Origin: Peristeroidobacter agariperforans
Lineage (GTDB): Bacteria; Pseudomonadota; Gammaproteobacteria; Steroidobacterales; Steroidobacteraceae
NCBI RefSeq assembly: GCF_004138335.1
Contig: NZ_RYFW01000010.1
Span: forward strand, 1-56,330
DNA: 56,330 bases
Reading direction: 5' to 3'
Of the stretch, positions 18,880 to 28,187 are shown in pieces; within the stretch, counting starts at the first letter, position 1; every line of letters begins with the position of its first letter. The notes below the pieces were generated by a model. It saw only the letters and a program-made list of their open reading frames with translations. It made no database searches and was not told the DNA's origin. A program made the translations under genes and the position numbers.

Positions 18880-19443
18880 TTCCCTTGGCTTCCATCGTCA
18901 AGTAAAAACAGGTCCCCAGGGGTCCTTCGATAGCACCATTAAAGCCGGGAGACTGTAACGGAAACTCCGCCCCCCGGGGCTTTGACGTCGCTGCCACCTG
19001 CTACACAGCTGACCCGGAGCTGCGCAGTCAGCCCGAAGCTGCGCGGGGCTAGATCTCCGTGTTTCGGATGATCCCATTCCACGAACGGATCGCAAGGGAG
19101 ATGCAAGATTGAAATGTGCTCGCCGCGAGAGAAGCTTCCGTATGCACGCCACGACGGCTTGGCGCCCCCCCCACCCGATTTCGGTCAGTCACGCAAAACG
19201 TGAAATCTGGTTGATCAGCAACCCCTGATCCCCCGACACACCTCAGACTGAACATTACCGACTGCGCGAAACCGGCGCGTCCGCTCCAATACTCCAATTT
19301 TCCACCACGAGCTGAAGCTCACGTTATCGCTAAACTCTTTTTCTTCACAATGACTTAACGAGACGACACGACAGGCAACACCAAGGTGGCAAACGCGTCG
19401 ACGTAAATGCCAGTTCGGTTTGCTCACAACGTAGGGAAAGTGC
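18880..19443. promoter_or_regulatory. Divergent NRPS intergenic region
   Basis: The 564 bases separate the two NRPS start codons and must hold both promoters. No gene is seen. Visible elements are GGTTGATCAGCAACC (19209-19223, GGTTG and CAACC arms, a possible operator) and a repeated AGCTGCGC around 19019-19050. AGGGAAA lies just before the ATG at 19444 as the ribosome binding site. No confident -35/-10 pair was assigned. Confidence 0.5.
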
Positions 19444-22400
19444 ATGAAAGATCTCGCGTCATCCCAGTTGCTTCTGTCGCCCGGCCTGCTCCAGAAATTG
19501 CAGGACTTCGCGCACCAGCAGGACGCCAGTGTTGTCGAGGCTCTGATTACCGGTTGGGCGCTACTGCTGCGTCTCTGGCTGGAAAAGGATGAGGTGTCAC
19601 TCGATATTGCGATTCATTCATCGGCAGATGTCCGCGAAGCTGGCGCATTCCTGCCTGACACGACACCTATGCATGTAGTCATACCTCGGGACACATCTGT
19701 GCGAAACGCTCTGAGCGCGGTACATGCCGTGATCGAGCAGTTGCGTGCGATGGGATCGGACGATCTGCCAGCGCAAATCGTTCTGTCTTCGATGATTCCT
19801 CAAGCGCTGTTCTGGCACGAGCCTGCGCAGGCGAGCAATCACGCCTCGACGGACGCAATTCCCGTGCGGATGATGACCGTTCGCGTCGCTTGCGATCAGC
19901 AGGCATCGACGACACTGGAATATTCCAGGGCTGCTCTCAGCAAAGCAGCAGTCGAACGCCTCACAACCAGTGCGGCGGCGCTGCTGCAGCAAATGGCTGA
20001 CGGCCATGATCTGACCCACCCGGACATCAGCGGGCACACGACCGCTGTACGTGAGCTCATCTCTCATCGATACGTCGACAACCCGGCTCCTTACCGCCAC
20101 GACCACCTGATCCATCGATTGTTCGAAGAGCAGGCACGAAGGACGCCTGACGCTGTTGCAGTCGTACTCGATGAGCAATCGCTGACGTACGCAGAGATCG
20201 ATGCCCGCGCGGACTCGCTCGCGGGACATCTCGTGCATGCCGGCGTTCGTGTCGATCAGCCTGTCGCGGTTTTCATGGGACGTAGCCCGGAGATGATCGT
20301 CGCGCTGCTTGGTATCCTCAAGGCCGGTGGCGCCTATCTGCCTCTGGATCCCGGTTACCCGGCCGAGCGCCTGAAATACATGCTGGAGGACGCCGCTCCA
20401 ACGCTCGTGCTAACCCAGCACACGCTGCGAGCACTCTTGCCGCAGGTTGACATCCCGGTGCTGGCTCTAGATGACTACCTCGATGGCGACCGCTTCGATA
20501 CATCACTTCCGGACCGGCCCCAGAGTAGCGACAGTCTTGTGTATGTGATCTACACATCGGGTTCGACCGGTCGTCCGAAAGGAACCGCAATGCCCCACCG
20601 TGCCATGATCAATTTGATTGAATGGCACCAGCGAGTCTTCGAAACTCTCCCGGGCAGTCGCGTTGCTCAATTTGCCGCGTTGAGCTTCGACGTGGCCTTT
20701 CAGGAGATCTTCTCGACCTTGTGCGCCGGCGGTTGCCTGGTCCTGATGAACGAGTGGATCCGGCGGGACGCGCGCGCTCTGATGCGCTACCTCGATAGCC
20801 AGTCGATCCAGAGGCTGTTCCTTCCTCCTCTCGTCCTACATGGCTTGGCGCAATATCACACCGCTACCGGCGAGATCGCGACATCGCTTCGGGACATCAT
20901 CACAGCCGGCGAGCAATTGCGGATCACTCCGGATATCCGCCGCCTGTTCGAGCATCTGCCAGATTGCCGCCTCCACAATCACTATGGCCCCACCGAATCG
21001 CACGTCGTGACCGCGTGGACTGCGAACGGTGATCCGCAGAGCTGGCCAACGCTTCCCCCCATCGGCCAGCCGATCTCGAACACAAGAATCTATGTGCTCG
21101 ATGACCATCGACAGCGTGTCCCCACGGGATCGACCGGGGAGATCTACATCGGCGGGACGACCGTAGCGCGTGGCTACCTTGGCAAACCCGAGCTCACGCA
21201 ACAACGCTTCGTTCCCGATCCCTTCTCATCGAATCCTGCGGACCGCCTCTACAAGACTGGCGATCTCGCCCGCTGGCGAGATGGAGTGCTGGAGTATCTG
21301 GGCCGCAACGATGACCAGGTGAAGATCCGCGGTTTTCGCATCGAGCTAGGTGAGATAGAGACCCACCTCTGTACACACGAACTGGTAGGTGAGGCAGCGG
21401 TAGTTGCGCGCACCGAAGATCGTGGAGAAAAGCGGCTGGTTGCATACGTAACTCCTCGCAATCGCACACTCGTGAGCATCGAATCGCTTCGGTCACATCT
21501 GCAGACGCGATTGCCGGATCACATGATGCCGCACGTCTTTGTCGTCCTTGATCGCATGCCAGTGACCCCGAGCGGTAAGCTCGATCGACGATCGTTGCCG
21601 GCACCGACCTCGGAGGCAGTGGTAACACGACCCTATGATCCGCCGGCTTCCGACGCCGAGATCGCTCTAGCCGCCGTTTGGAGCGAAGTGCTTCGCGTCG
21701 AACACATCGGCAGGCAAGATCATTTCTTCGAACTCGGCGGAGATTCGCTACTGATGGTGCAGATGCTGGAAAGATTGCGATCGCGTGCTCTCTCGATCGA
21801 TGCGCAATGCGTCTATGAACGTCCGACGCTCGCGACCATGGCTGAGGTCATGCACCAGGATACGGCCGCCAATCAGCCGCCCTCCAAAGTAATTCCCGCC
21901 GAGTGCACTGAGATTACGCCACAGATGCTCACCTCGATTGAGATCGACCCGGAGCAGATTGCGCGGATCGTCAGCTCGGTGCCAGGAGGTACCAGCAACA
22001 TTCAGGATCTCTATCCACTTGCGCCGCTGCAAGAAGGTATTCTCTTTCATCATCTGTTCGGCGGGAACGCTGCCGACACCTATGTAGTCAGCGTGCTCTT
22101 GTCACTGGAATCGTCGGAGCGAGCCAGCGCGTTCACGATCGCCCTGCAGCGGGTTGTCGATCGACACAGCGCCCTGCGCACCGCCATTCTCTGGAACGAT
22201 CTGCCGCAGCCAGTGCAGGTCGTCTATCGACGAGCGATAGTGCCGGTCTCGACGATCGCGCTGTCTTCCGATCGCGACGGACTCGAGCAACTCGTCGAGA
22301 TGATGAGATCGGACCGACAGCCGAAGCTAAATGTGTCGCGCGCACCACTCTTGACCCTGGAGCTGGCGGATGACACGCGCAGCAGCCGATGCTATGCCAT

Positions 22401-25257
22401 ATTGCGCATTCATCATCTTGCCTGCGATCACGAATCGCTGGACACGATGTTCGATGAGATCTCTACCTTCATGGCCGGCCTCGAACACGAACTAGAGATA
22501 CCCGCCGAGTACAAAACCCACATCGCGCACTCGTTGAGCGCCAACAAAGACGGCGCCGCGGAAGAGTTCTTCCGTGACAAACTCTCTGGGATCGAGGAAC
22601 CCACGACTCCATTCGGTCTCACCGATGTTCACGCTGACGCTCTGCGTATTGCCGAAGCTAGCAGCGACCTGGACGCATCTCTCGCGGGACGCATAAGAAT
22701 GGAGGCACGAAAGCTGGGCGTTACCGCAGCGACTCTTTTTCACGCTGCATGGTCGATCGTCGTCTCACGCACGAGCGGTCGCGAGGATGTGGTTTTCGGC
22801 ACTCTGTTGCTCGGGCGTATGTACGGACCGGCCGGATCACGGCATACGCTCGGTATGTTCATGAATACATTGCCGATAAGGCTGCGCTTACGAGGACTGA
22901 CTGCCGAAACCCTGATCAAAGAAACGCATGCCGAACTTGCGCAGTTGCTGAGCCATGAGCAAACGTCACTAGCGCTGGCGCAACGTTGTAGCAACGTCGA
23001 CGCCTCCTGCCCCCTTTTTGGCGCCTTGCTCAACTATCGACACACTGCCAAACCCAAAAATGCGTTAAGTGCAGGCTTTCGAATAGTTAGCCTCCAGGAA
23101 TGGACAAACTATCCGGTCACGCTCTCCGTCGACGATGACGGCACAGGCTTTTCTCTCGTGGCACAGATTGACAGATCGATCGATCCGCAGCAGATCATTC
23201 GGTACACGGTTACGGCAATGCAGTCATTACTGGATGCACTGCAGGAGTCACCGCTCATACCTGCGTTAAGTCTGCCGATAATACCTGACTCGGAACGTCG
23301 GCAAGTGGTCGAGACATTCAATGCAACGATGGCAGCGTATCCAGACCGAAAGCCGATTCATGAGCTGTTCGAGGAGCAGGTGGAGCGCACCCCGGACGCG
23401 GTGGCAGTAGTTTGCGAAAAGCAATCGTTGACGTACGCAGAGCTCAACAGGCAAGCAAATGGGCTGGCCCATCTCCTCAGAAAGATTACACAGGTCGGTG
23501 ACCACATTGTGGTGCTGATGCACCGTTCATTGGAAATGCTTATCGCTCAGTTGGCGGTTCTCAAGTGTGGCGGCGTGTACGTTCCTATGGATCCGGATCT
23601 GGCCCCGCAGCGGCAGAAGTTCATGCTGACCGATTGCAATCCGCAGCTCGTGTTGACGGATCGACGGAAGGCCGCAGAGATGCGCATCGAGCCGTATCAA
23701 TGGCTGGATTGGAACGCAATCCATGCAGAAGTGGAAAAACAGCCGACTGACAACCTGTCGCTGCCCTTGAACCCGACTCCAGCGGCATATGTGATGTATA
23801 CCTCCGGGTCGACGGGCGTACCGAAGGGCGTAGTCGTTCCGCATCATGCAGTGAGTCGACTTGCCATCAATAACGGTTATGCGCAGGTCGAAGCTGGCGA
23901 CTGCATACCTCATTACAGCAACCCGACATTCGATGCATCCACATTCGAGATCTGGTGTGCCCTGTTGAACGGCGCGCGGGTATTGATTGTGCCGCAGGCG
24001 GTCGTGTTGGAACCAGCGAAGTTCGGCCGCCTGTTGCGACAACAGCAGGCGACGCTGCTGTGGATGTCCGTCGGGCTGTTCAATCAATGCGAACGGATGC
24101 TGGTGGATGTATTCACGCAACTGAGGTACCTGATCGTAGGCGGTGACCGACTGGATCCGACCGTGATCAGGCGTGTACTGATGCGTTCCCCCCCGCAGCA
24201 CTTCCTGAACGCATACGGCCCGACCGAATGCACGACGTTCTCGACTACTTACCTAATCGATGCGGTCGAAGAAGATGCCAAGAGCATTCCGATTGGCCGT
24301 CCGATATCGAACACGCAGATCTACATCCTGGACAATCAGCGTCAGCCGGTCCCCCTTGGAACAGTCGGCGAGATCTATATCGGCGGAGCAGGCGTCGCTC
24401 AGGGGTATTTGAACCAGGCGGAGCTCACGACGGAGCGCTTCGTGAGAGATCCATTCAGTACCGATACGAATGCCCGAATGTACAAGAGCGGCGACCTGGG
24501 ACGCTGGCGGGGGGATGGGAATATCGATTTCATCGGTCGCAACGATCAACAGATAAAGATTCGCGGCTTCCGGATTGAACCCGCCGAGATCGAGCTCCAA
24601 CTATTGAAACATGCGCAAGTTAGGGAGGCCGTGGTTATTGCCCGGGAGCATGTGCCTGGAGAGAAGCGCCTTTTCGCGTATTTCATTGCTGAGAATTGCA
24701 AGGCAGCGCCGAGTGCCGCAGCCCTGCGCACACACTTGAAGGCAGCACTACCGGAGTACATGATTCCCGGCGCCTTCGTCGCTCTCGAGCAGTGGCCTCT
24801 GACGCCGAATGGCAAGCTGGATCGTCGAAAGCTGCCGGAGCCGCCTGCCTCGGCTCATGCACTTACAGAGTACCAGCCTCCCAACGGCGAAATGGAAATA
24901 CTCCTGGCAGGACTGTGGCAGGAGATATTCAAGAGCGAACGCGTGGGGAGGATGGACAACTTCTTCGACCTCGGCGGTAACTCCCTTTTGGCTATGAAGT
25001 TGATGGTACGTTTGCGTTCGCTGTTGATGATGGATGTGCCGGTAAGGACTCTGTTTCAGTTTGCCAACGTCGCTGAGTTGTCAGCAGAACTGGAACGCAT
25101 GCGTCGCGCGTCAGTGACCACAGCCCTTGCGCACGCAGGCAGCGCAGCGGACGCGTTACTGCACGACGTTTCCACGATGTCGGAGAGCGATGTGCGGCGG
25201 CGCCTCGACGAGCTGCAGGCGATGGAGCTGCAAGGCGATCAGCTGTCGCTTCAGTAG
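19444..25257 (+). CDS. Nonribosomal peptide synthetase, half-C-A(Pro)-PCP-C-A(Val)-PCP
   Basis: 1937 residues. Residues 1-205 align with only the C-terminal half of a condensation domain (LSPGLLQKLQDFA onward) and lack any HHxxxDG. A1 spans about 225-720 with YTSGSTGRPKG and NHYGPTES. Its hand-read pocket D-V-Q-F-I-A-H-V-V-K matches proline codes. PCP1 has GGDS with Ser768. A full condensation domain (about 855-1275) starts YPLAPLQEGILFHH and has HHLACDH (H990, H991, D995), with His in place of the usual Gly. A2 (about 1300-1790) has pocket D-A-F-W-I-G-A-T-F-K, closest to valine. PCP2 has GGNS with Ser1847. There is no epimerase, thioesterase or reductase, so the chain must pass to the second NRPS. 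Confidence 0.92.
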   Translation: MKDLASSQLLLSPGLLQKLQDFAHQQDASVVEALITGWALLLRLWLEKDEVSLDIAIHSSADVREAGAFLPDTTPMHVVIPRDTSVRNALSAVHAVIEQLRAMGSDDLPAQIVLSSMIPQALFWHEPAQASNHASTDAIPVRMMTVRVACDQQASTTLEYSRAALSKAAVERLTTSAAALLQQMADGHDLTHPDISGHTTAVRELISHRYVDNPAPYRHDHLIHRLFEEQARRTPDAVAVVLDEQSLTYAEIDARADSLAGHLVHAGVRVDQPVAVFMGRSPEMIVALLGILKAGGAYLPLDPGYPAERLKYMLEDAAPTLVLTQHTLRALLPQVDIPVLALDDYLDGDRFDTSLPDRPQSSDSLVYVIYTSGSTGRPKGTAMPHRAMINLIEWHQRVFETLPGSRVAQFAALSFDVAFQEIFSTLCAGGCLVLMNEWIRRDARALMRYLDSQSIQRLFLPPLVLHGLAQYHTATGEIATSLRDIITAGEQLRITPDIRRLFEHLPDCRLHNHYGPTESHVVTAWTANGDPQSWPTLPPIGQPISNTRIYVLDDHRQRVPTGSTGEIYIGGTTVARGYLGKPELTQQRFVPDPFSSNPADRLYKTGDLARWRDGVLEYLGRNDDQVKIRGFRIELGEIETHLCTHELVGEAAVVARTEDRGEKRLVAYVTPRNRTLVSIESLRSHLQTRLPDHMMPHVFVVLDRMPVTPSGKLDRRSLPAPTSEAVVTRPYDPPASDAEIALAAVWSEVLRVEHIGRQDHFFELGGDSLLMVQMLERLRSRALSIDAQCVYERPTLATMAEVMHQDTAANQPPSKVIPAECTEITPQMLTSIEIDPEQIARIVSSVPGGTSNIQDLYPLAPLQEGILFHHLFGGNAADTYVVSVLLSLESSERASAFTIALQRVVDRHSALRTAILWNDLPQPVQVVYRRAIVPVSTIALSSDRDGLEQLVEMMRSDRQPKLNVSRAPLLTLELADDTRSSRCYAILRIHHLACDHESLDTMFDEISTFMAGLEHELEIPAEYKTHIAHSLSANKDGAAEEFFRDKLSGIEEPTTPFGLTDVHADALRIAEASSDLDASLAGRIRMEARKLGVTAATLFHAAWSIVVSRTSGREDVVFGTLLLGRMYGPAGSRHTLGMFMNTLPIRLRLRGLTAETLIKETHAELAQLLSHEQTSLALAQRCSNVDASCPLFGALLNYRHTAKPKNALSAGFRIVSLQEWTNYPVTLSVDDDGTGFSLVAQIDRSIDPQQIIRYTVTAMQSLLDALQESPLIPALSLPIIPDSERRQVVETFNATMAAYPDRKPIHELFEEQVERTPDAVAVVCEKQSLTYAELNRQANGLAHLLRKITQVGDHIVVLMHRSLEMLIAQLAVLKCGGVYVPMDPDLAPQRQKFMLTDCNPQLVLTDRRKAAEMRIEPYQWLDWNAIHAEVEKQPTDNLSLPLNPTPAAYVMYTSGSTGVPKGVVVPHHAVSRLAINNGYAQVEAGDCIPHYSNPTFDASTFEIWCALLNGARVLIVPQAVVLEPAKFGRLLRQQQATLLWMSVGLFNQCERMLVDVFTQLRYLIVGGDRLDPTVIRRVLMRSPPQHFLNAYGPTECTTFSTTYLIDAVEEDAKSIPIGRPISNTQIYILDNQRQPVPLGTVGEIYIGGAGVAQGYLNQAELTTERFVRDPFSTDTNARMYKSGDLGRWRGDGNIDFIGRNDQQIKIRGFRIEPAEIELQLLKHAQVREAVVIAREHVPGEKRLFAYFIAENCKAAPSAAALRTHLKAALPEYMIPGAFVALEQWPLTPNGKLDRRKLPEPPASAHALTEYQPPNGEMEILLAGLWQEIFKSERVGRMDNFFDLGGNSLLAMKLMVRLRSLLMMDVPVRTLFQFANVAELSAELERMRRASVTTALAHAGSAADALLHDVSTMSESDVRRRLDELQAMELQGDQLSLQ

Positions 25258-25288
25258 CGGCTACTCATCGAATCAGCGGAGAATCGGC

Positions 25289-26839
25289 ATGCTAGCTCAA
25301 GACATTGAACGCGTTGCTGTTGTCGATTCCACTCGAACGCGTCATCTGTGGACGTTGCTGCTGATTTGCGTGGCCGCCGGGCTGTCGCTCGGGCCTTTGC
25401 AGTTCCAGACGATCAGTCCACAGGACGAAGGGATACTGTTGCTCTATCCCGACCTGATCCTGCAGGGGTATGTTCCGTATCGCGACTTCTCTGCGATCTA
25501 TCCACCCGGAACGTTCCTCCTGTTGGCGGGAGCATTCCAACTGCTCGGTGAGAGCATCGTGATAGAGAGGTTGGTTGGAGTTGCGTACCAAGTCATGATG
25601 GCAGCGGCCGTCTATCTGCTCGGGGCACGTCTGACGTGGACAACTGGGCTCGTGGCGTCCAGCGTCATGCTGCTCGTACTACACTTTTTTCCAGCCGCTG
25701 GCGCTTACTCGATGTTCGCCGCGCTGGCATCAATATTATTCGGAATGCTGTACGCACATTCAGCCGCAGCAATGCACGATGATGGCCGCGCAGGGACCTG
25801 GAGGATTGCTGCTGGAGTACTTGCATCCCTCGCGTTTTGGTTTCGCCAGGAGATCGGTGTCGTCGGTACGGTTGCGATCTTGGTTGCGCTGCATCCACAA
25901 ACTAGACGCCAGTTCCGTGATTTCTGTTTCGGATTCGCACTGCCTGCCGGCGTATTGGCTGTCCTACTAGTTCTGATCGGCCTTGAACCAAGCTTCGATA
26001 GCCTGGTTCTCGATGTTCTGCATATGTTACCCGGGAGAAAGTTTCCCGTCGAATGGAGTCCGGCGCTGTTCGCTGTTTTACTCTGCGTAGTCATTAGCGT
26101 GACGATCGCCTTCGTGGGGCAGCGCTGGAGAAGAAAAGACCACCTCCAACTAGCGCGCGCCGTGGCAGTGCTTTCCGCGGGACTGTTGCCATCTGTACTG
26201 CAACAAGTTGGCGCGTGGCATCTCTCCTACGTGGGCTGCGTGATCGGCGCCTTGACGGTTGTTTCGCTGCGACTCGCCACGACCCATCGCCTTTCTCGTG
26301 CGACCGGCCAAGCAGGTACAGCAATGCTACTGGCGTCGATCGCTGGCGCTTTCATCGTCGCATTCATGCACGGCGCTTATCGATATAGTGTAAACACACC
26401 CCGACTGGCAGTCGAAGACAGGTGGGTATTCATAGAAGACAATCTTTATCCCGGGGATCCAGGCCGTCATTCGGACGCCGCGGCTCTGCTCAATGAAACA
26501 ATCAAAGTCGCCAAGCCGGGCGAGCGCCTGTTCGTCGGGCCCGAAGACCTGCGGTACGCTGTCTATAGCGACACGTTCTTCTACTATCTCCTGCAGCAGT
26601 TGCAACCCGCCTCTCGCTATCTCGAAATGAATCCCGGCGATGCCAATGGCGAGGATTCAGGCCTGGCGGCCGATGTAGCCTCTGCGGATTGGCTGATCCT
26701 GACATCCCGATATGACAATCTCTATACACCAGCCGCCGCACGCATTCCGGGGTCACAGGCGCCTAACGATGTGGTCCGCCGCTTGTTCTGTGAGCACTCG
26801 AAGCATGGTGTATGGCGGTTGATGCGCCGCTGCACATAG
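25289..26839 (+). CDS. Polytopic membrane protein, GT-C (PMT/ArnT)-like
   Basis: 516 residues from the ATG at 25289, 31 bases after the NRPS stop and preceded by a GGAGA-like site. The first external loop has QDEGILLLYPDLILQGYV, then PYRDFSAIYPPGTFLL. The acidic pair plus YxPG is the pattern of GT-C glycosyltransferases using polyprenyl-phosphate sugars. About ten to twelve helices and a soluble C-terminal domain follow. It is in line with the NRPS gene and probably co-transcribed, so glycosylation of the product or of an envelope lipid is possible. The exact family is not recognised. It ends 8 bases from the convergent MFS gene. Confidence 0.65.
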   Translation: MLAQDIERVAVVDSTRTRHLWTLLLICVAAGLSLGPLQFQTISPQDEGILLLYPDLILQGYVPYRDFSAIYPPGTFLLLAGAFQLLGESIVIERLVGVAYQVMMAAAVYLLGARLTWTTGLVASSVMLLVLHFFPAAGAYSMFAALASILFGMLYAHSAAAMHDDGRAGTWRIAAGVLASLAFWFRQEIGVVGTVAILVALHPQTRRQFRDFCFGFALPAGVLAVLLVLIGLEPSFDSLVLDVLHMLPGRKFPVEWSPALFAVLLCVVISVTIAFVGQRWRRKDHLQLARAVAVLSAGLLPSVLQQVGAWHLSYVGCVIGALTVVSLRLATTHRLSRATGQAGTAMLLASIAGAFIVAFMHGAYRYSVNTPRLAVEDRWVFIEDNLYPGDPGRHSDAAALLNETIKVAKPGERLFVGPEDLRYAVYSDTFFYYLLQQLQPASRYLEMNPGDANGEDSGLAADVASADWLILTSRYDNLYTPAAARIPGSQAPNDVVRRLFCEHSKHGVWRLMRRCT

Positions 26840-26847
26840 CCGGCGCC

Positions 26848-28128
26848 TTATATGTCGAGCTTGCTATGTTCTAGCACACGCTCCACTTCGGGATTCGCGA
26901 AGGAATTTCGGCTAAGGCCGAAGACGATCGCACCAAGCACGCCGGTGATGCCGCACACTAGCGCCAGCGCCTCTCCAATCGCCGTCGCCCCCCCAAGCTC
27001 GCCGGAAAGGCTGCTGACCACCAGCGGAGCCACACCATCGCTGAACAACGTTGCCGCTGTGAGGCTCACAGCGACGAACAAACCACGCAGCTCTCCCGGC
27101 ATGACAACAGTGCCCAGCGCCATCGCCGCAGTAAGTACGGTGAAATCCAAGGTGAGCAGCGAACCAAGCAGAATGCAGGCCAGAAGAACATTCGGCGCGA
27201 CGGCGAAGAACGACATGAACACGCTGAGAAATGTCAGACCTGTCAGGGCGATCATTGTCTGACGTGGCCCACCCTTGCGCTGACAGATATCGGCGAGCAA
27301 ACCGCCAAGGATGGGCCCCAGAAGGCTGCTGACTAGCAGCACGGCTGCCATGATCGCTCCAATGCGATCGGGCGACAGGTGGAGACGGCGCGCAAAGCTG
27401 GGAGCGGTCCAGACCAGGACCGCGCCGACGGCCACCCATACCATAATTCGCGCCAGAAGCAATGGAAGCACCACCCTTCTATATCGCCACAGATCCGACC
27501 AGATTTCGGCCCAAGCCAATCTCCTTTCGATAACGCCGATCCTGCGCGGCTCGCGCAGGAGCAGCAACAGGAAGACTGCGGGCAGCAATGGCACACACAT
27601 TCCACCTAACGCAGATCGCCAACTTCCGACATCCGGCCCGGCCGCTACCAGTAGAAGTCCACCCAGCGCGAAGACAGCGGGAGGGCTCGTGACCTCCCCC
27701 ATTCCGACCACGCTCGTGGCACGGCCGCGCTGAGCCGGAGCGTACAGATCGCCGACCATGGAGTAAGAGGCGACCAGAACCGCGGCCATGGATAGGCCGG
27801 ACAGACAGCGGGCGGCAAAAAGTTCGATAAGGTTGTCTGCGGATGCGGTCCACACCGCCGAGACCAGATTAACGACCGTAAATATATACAGCAGTCGAGT
27901 GCGCGAGTAGCGATCAACAAGAATCCCTATGGGAATGGCTGCGATCGCCATCGGCACCGCAACCGCCGGCCCCTGTAGCCACGCAATTTGATTGTCGCTG
28001 AGCCCCAGATCGACGCGGACAGCTTCCTGTAACGGCCCAAGAATAAATCGAGCGTAGGTCACCGACCAAGTTGCGAGCCCCAGCAGAAACAAATACCACA
28101 GGCGCGATAAGCGAGTCGTTTCACTCAT
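26848..28128 (-). CDS. MFS transporter, Spinster/MhpT-like
   Basis: 426 residues from the ATG at 28128 (MSETTRLSRLW). A longer frame adds 17 unlikely residues. Twelve hydrophobic helices are seen. The signature loop between helices 2 and 3 is GILVDRYSRTRLL, and a second related loop, GLLADICQRKGG, opens the C-terminal half, as expected for MFS proteins. The N-terminal WLQGPAVAVPMAIAAIP resembles the Spinster-like subgroup often seen in sphingomonad and Steroidobacter catabolic operons. The substrate is unknown; export of a peptide product or import of a small organic compound both fit. It is last in the minus-strand operon that starts with the TonB receptor. Confidence 0.82.
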   Translation of the reverse strand: MSETTRLSRLWYLFLLGLATWSVTYARFILGPLQEAVRVDLGLSDNQIAWLQGPAVAVPMAIAAIPIGILVDRYSRTRLLYIFTVVNLVSAVWTASADNLIELFAARCLSGLSMAAVLVASYSMVGDLYAPAQRGRATSVVGMGEVTSPPAVFALGGLLLVAAGPDVGSWRSALGGMCVPLLPAVFLLLLLREPRRIGVIERRLAWAEIWSDLWRYRRVVLPLLLARIMVWVAVGAVLVWTAPSFARRLHLSPDRIGAIMAAVLLVSSLLGPILGGLLADICQRKGGPRQTMIALTGLTFLSVFMSFFAVAPNVLLACILLGSLLTLDFTVLTAAMALGTVVMPGELRGLFVAVSLTAATLFSDGVAPLVVSSLSGELGGATAIGEALALVCGITGVLGAIVFGLSRNSFANPEVERVLEHSKLDI

Positions 28129-28187
28129 AAACTCCGTTCTTTGCTCTGTAACCGTTGAACACAGCCCCACTGCGCACAACAGTCGAT

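Noticed and set aside
23527-24201. 224-aa minus-strand ORF inside the second NRPS
   Set aside because: It lies wholly within the A2 domain, whose core motifs are intact on the plus strand.
26820-26860. Terminator between the convergent GT-C and MFS genes
   Set aside because: Only 8 bases separate the stops, and no stable stem with a T tract could be drawn.
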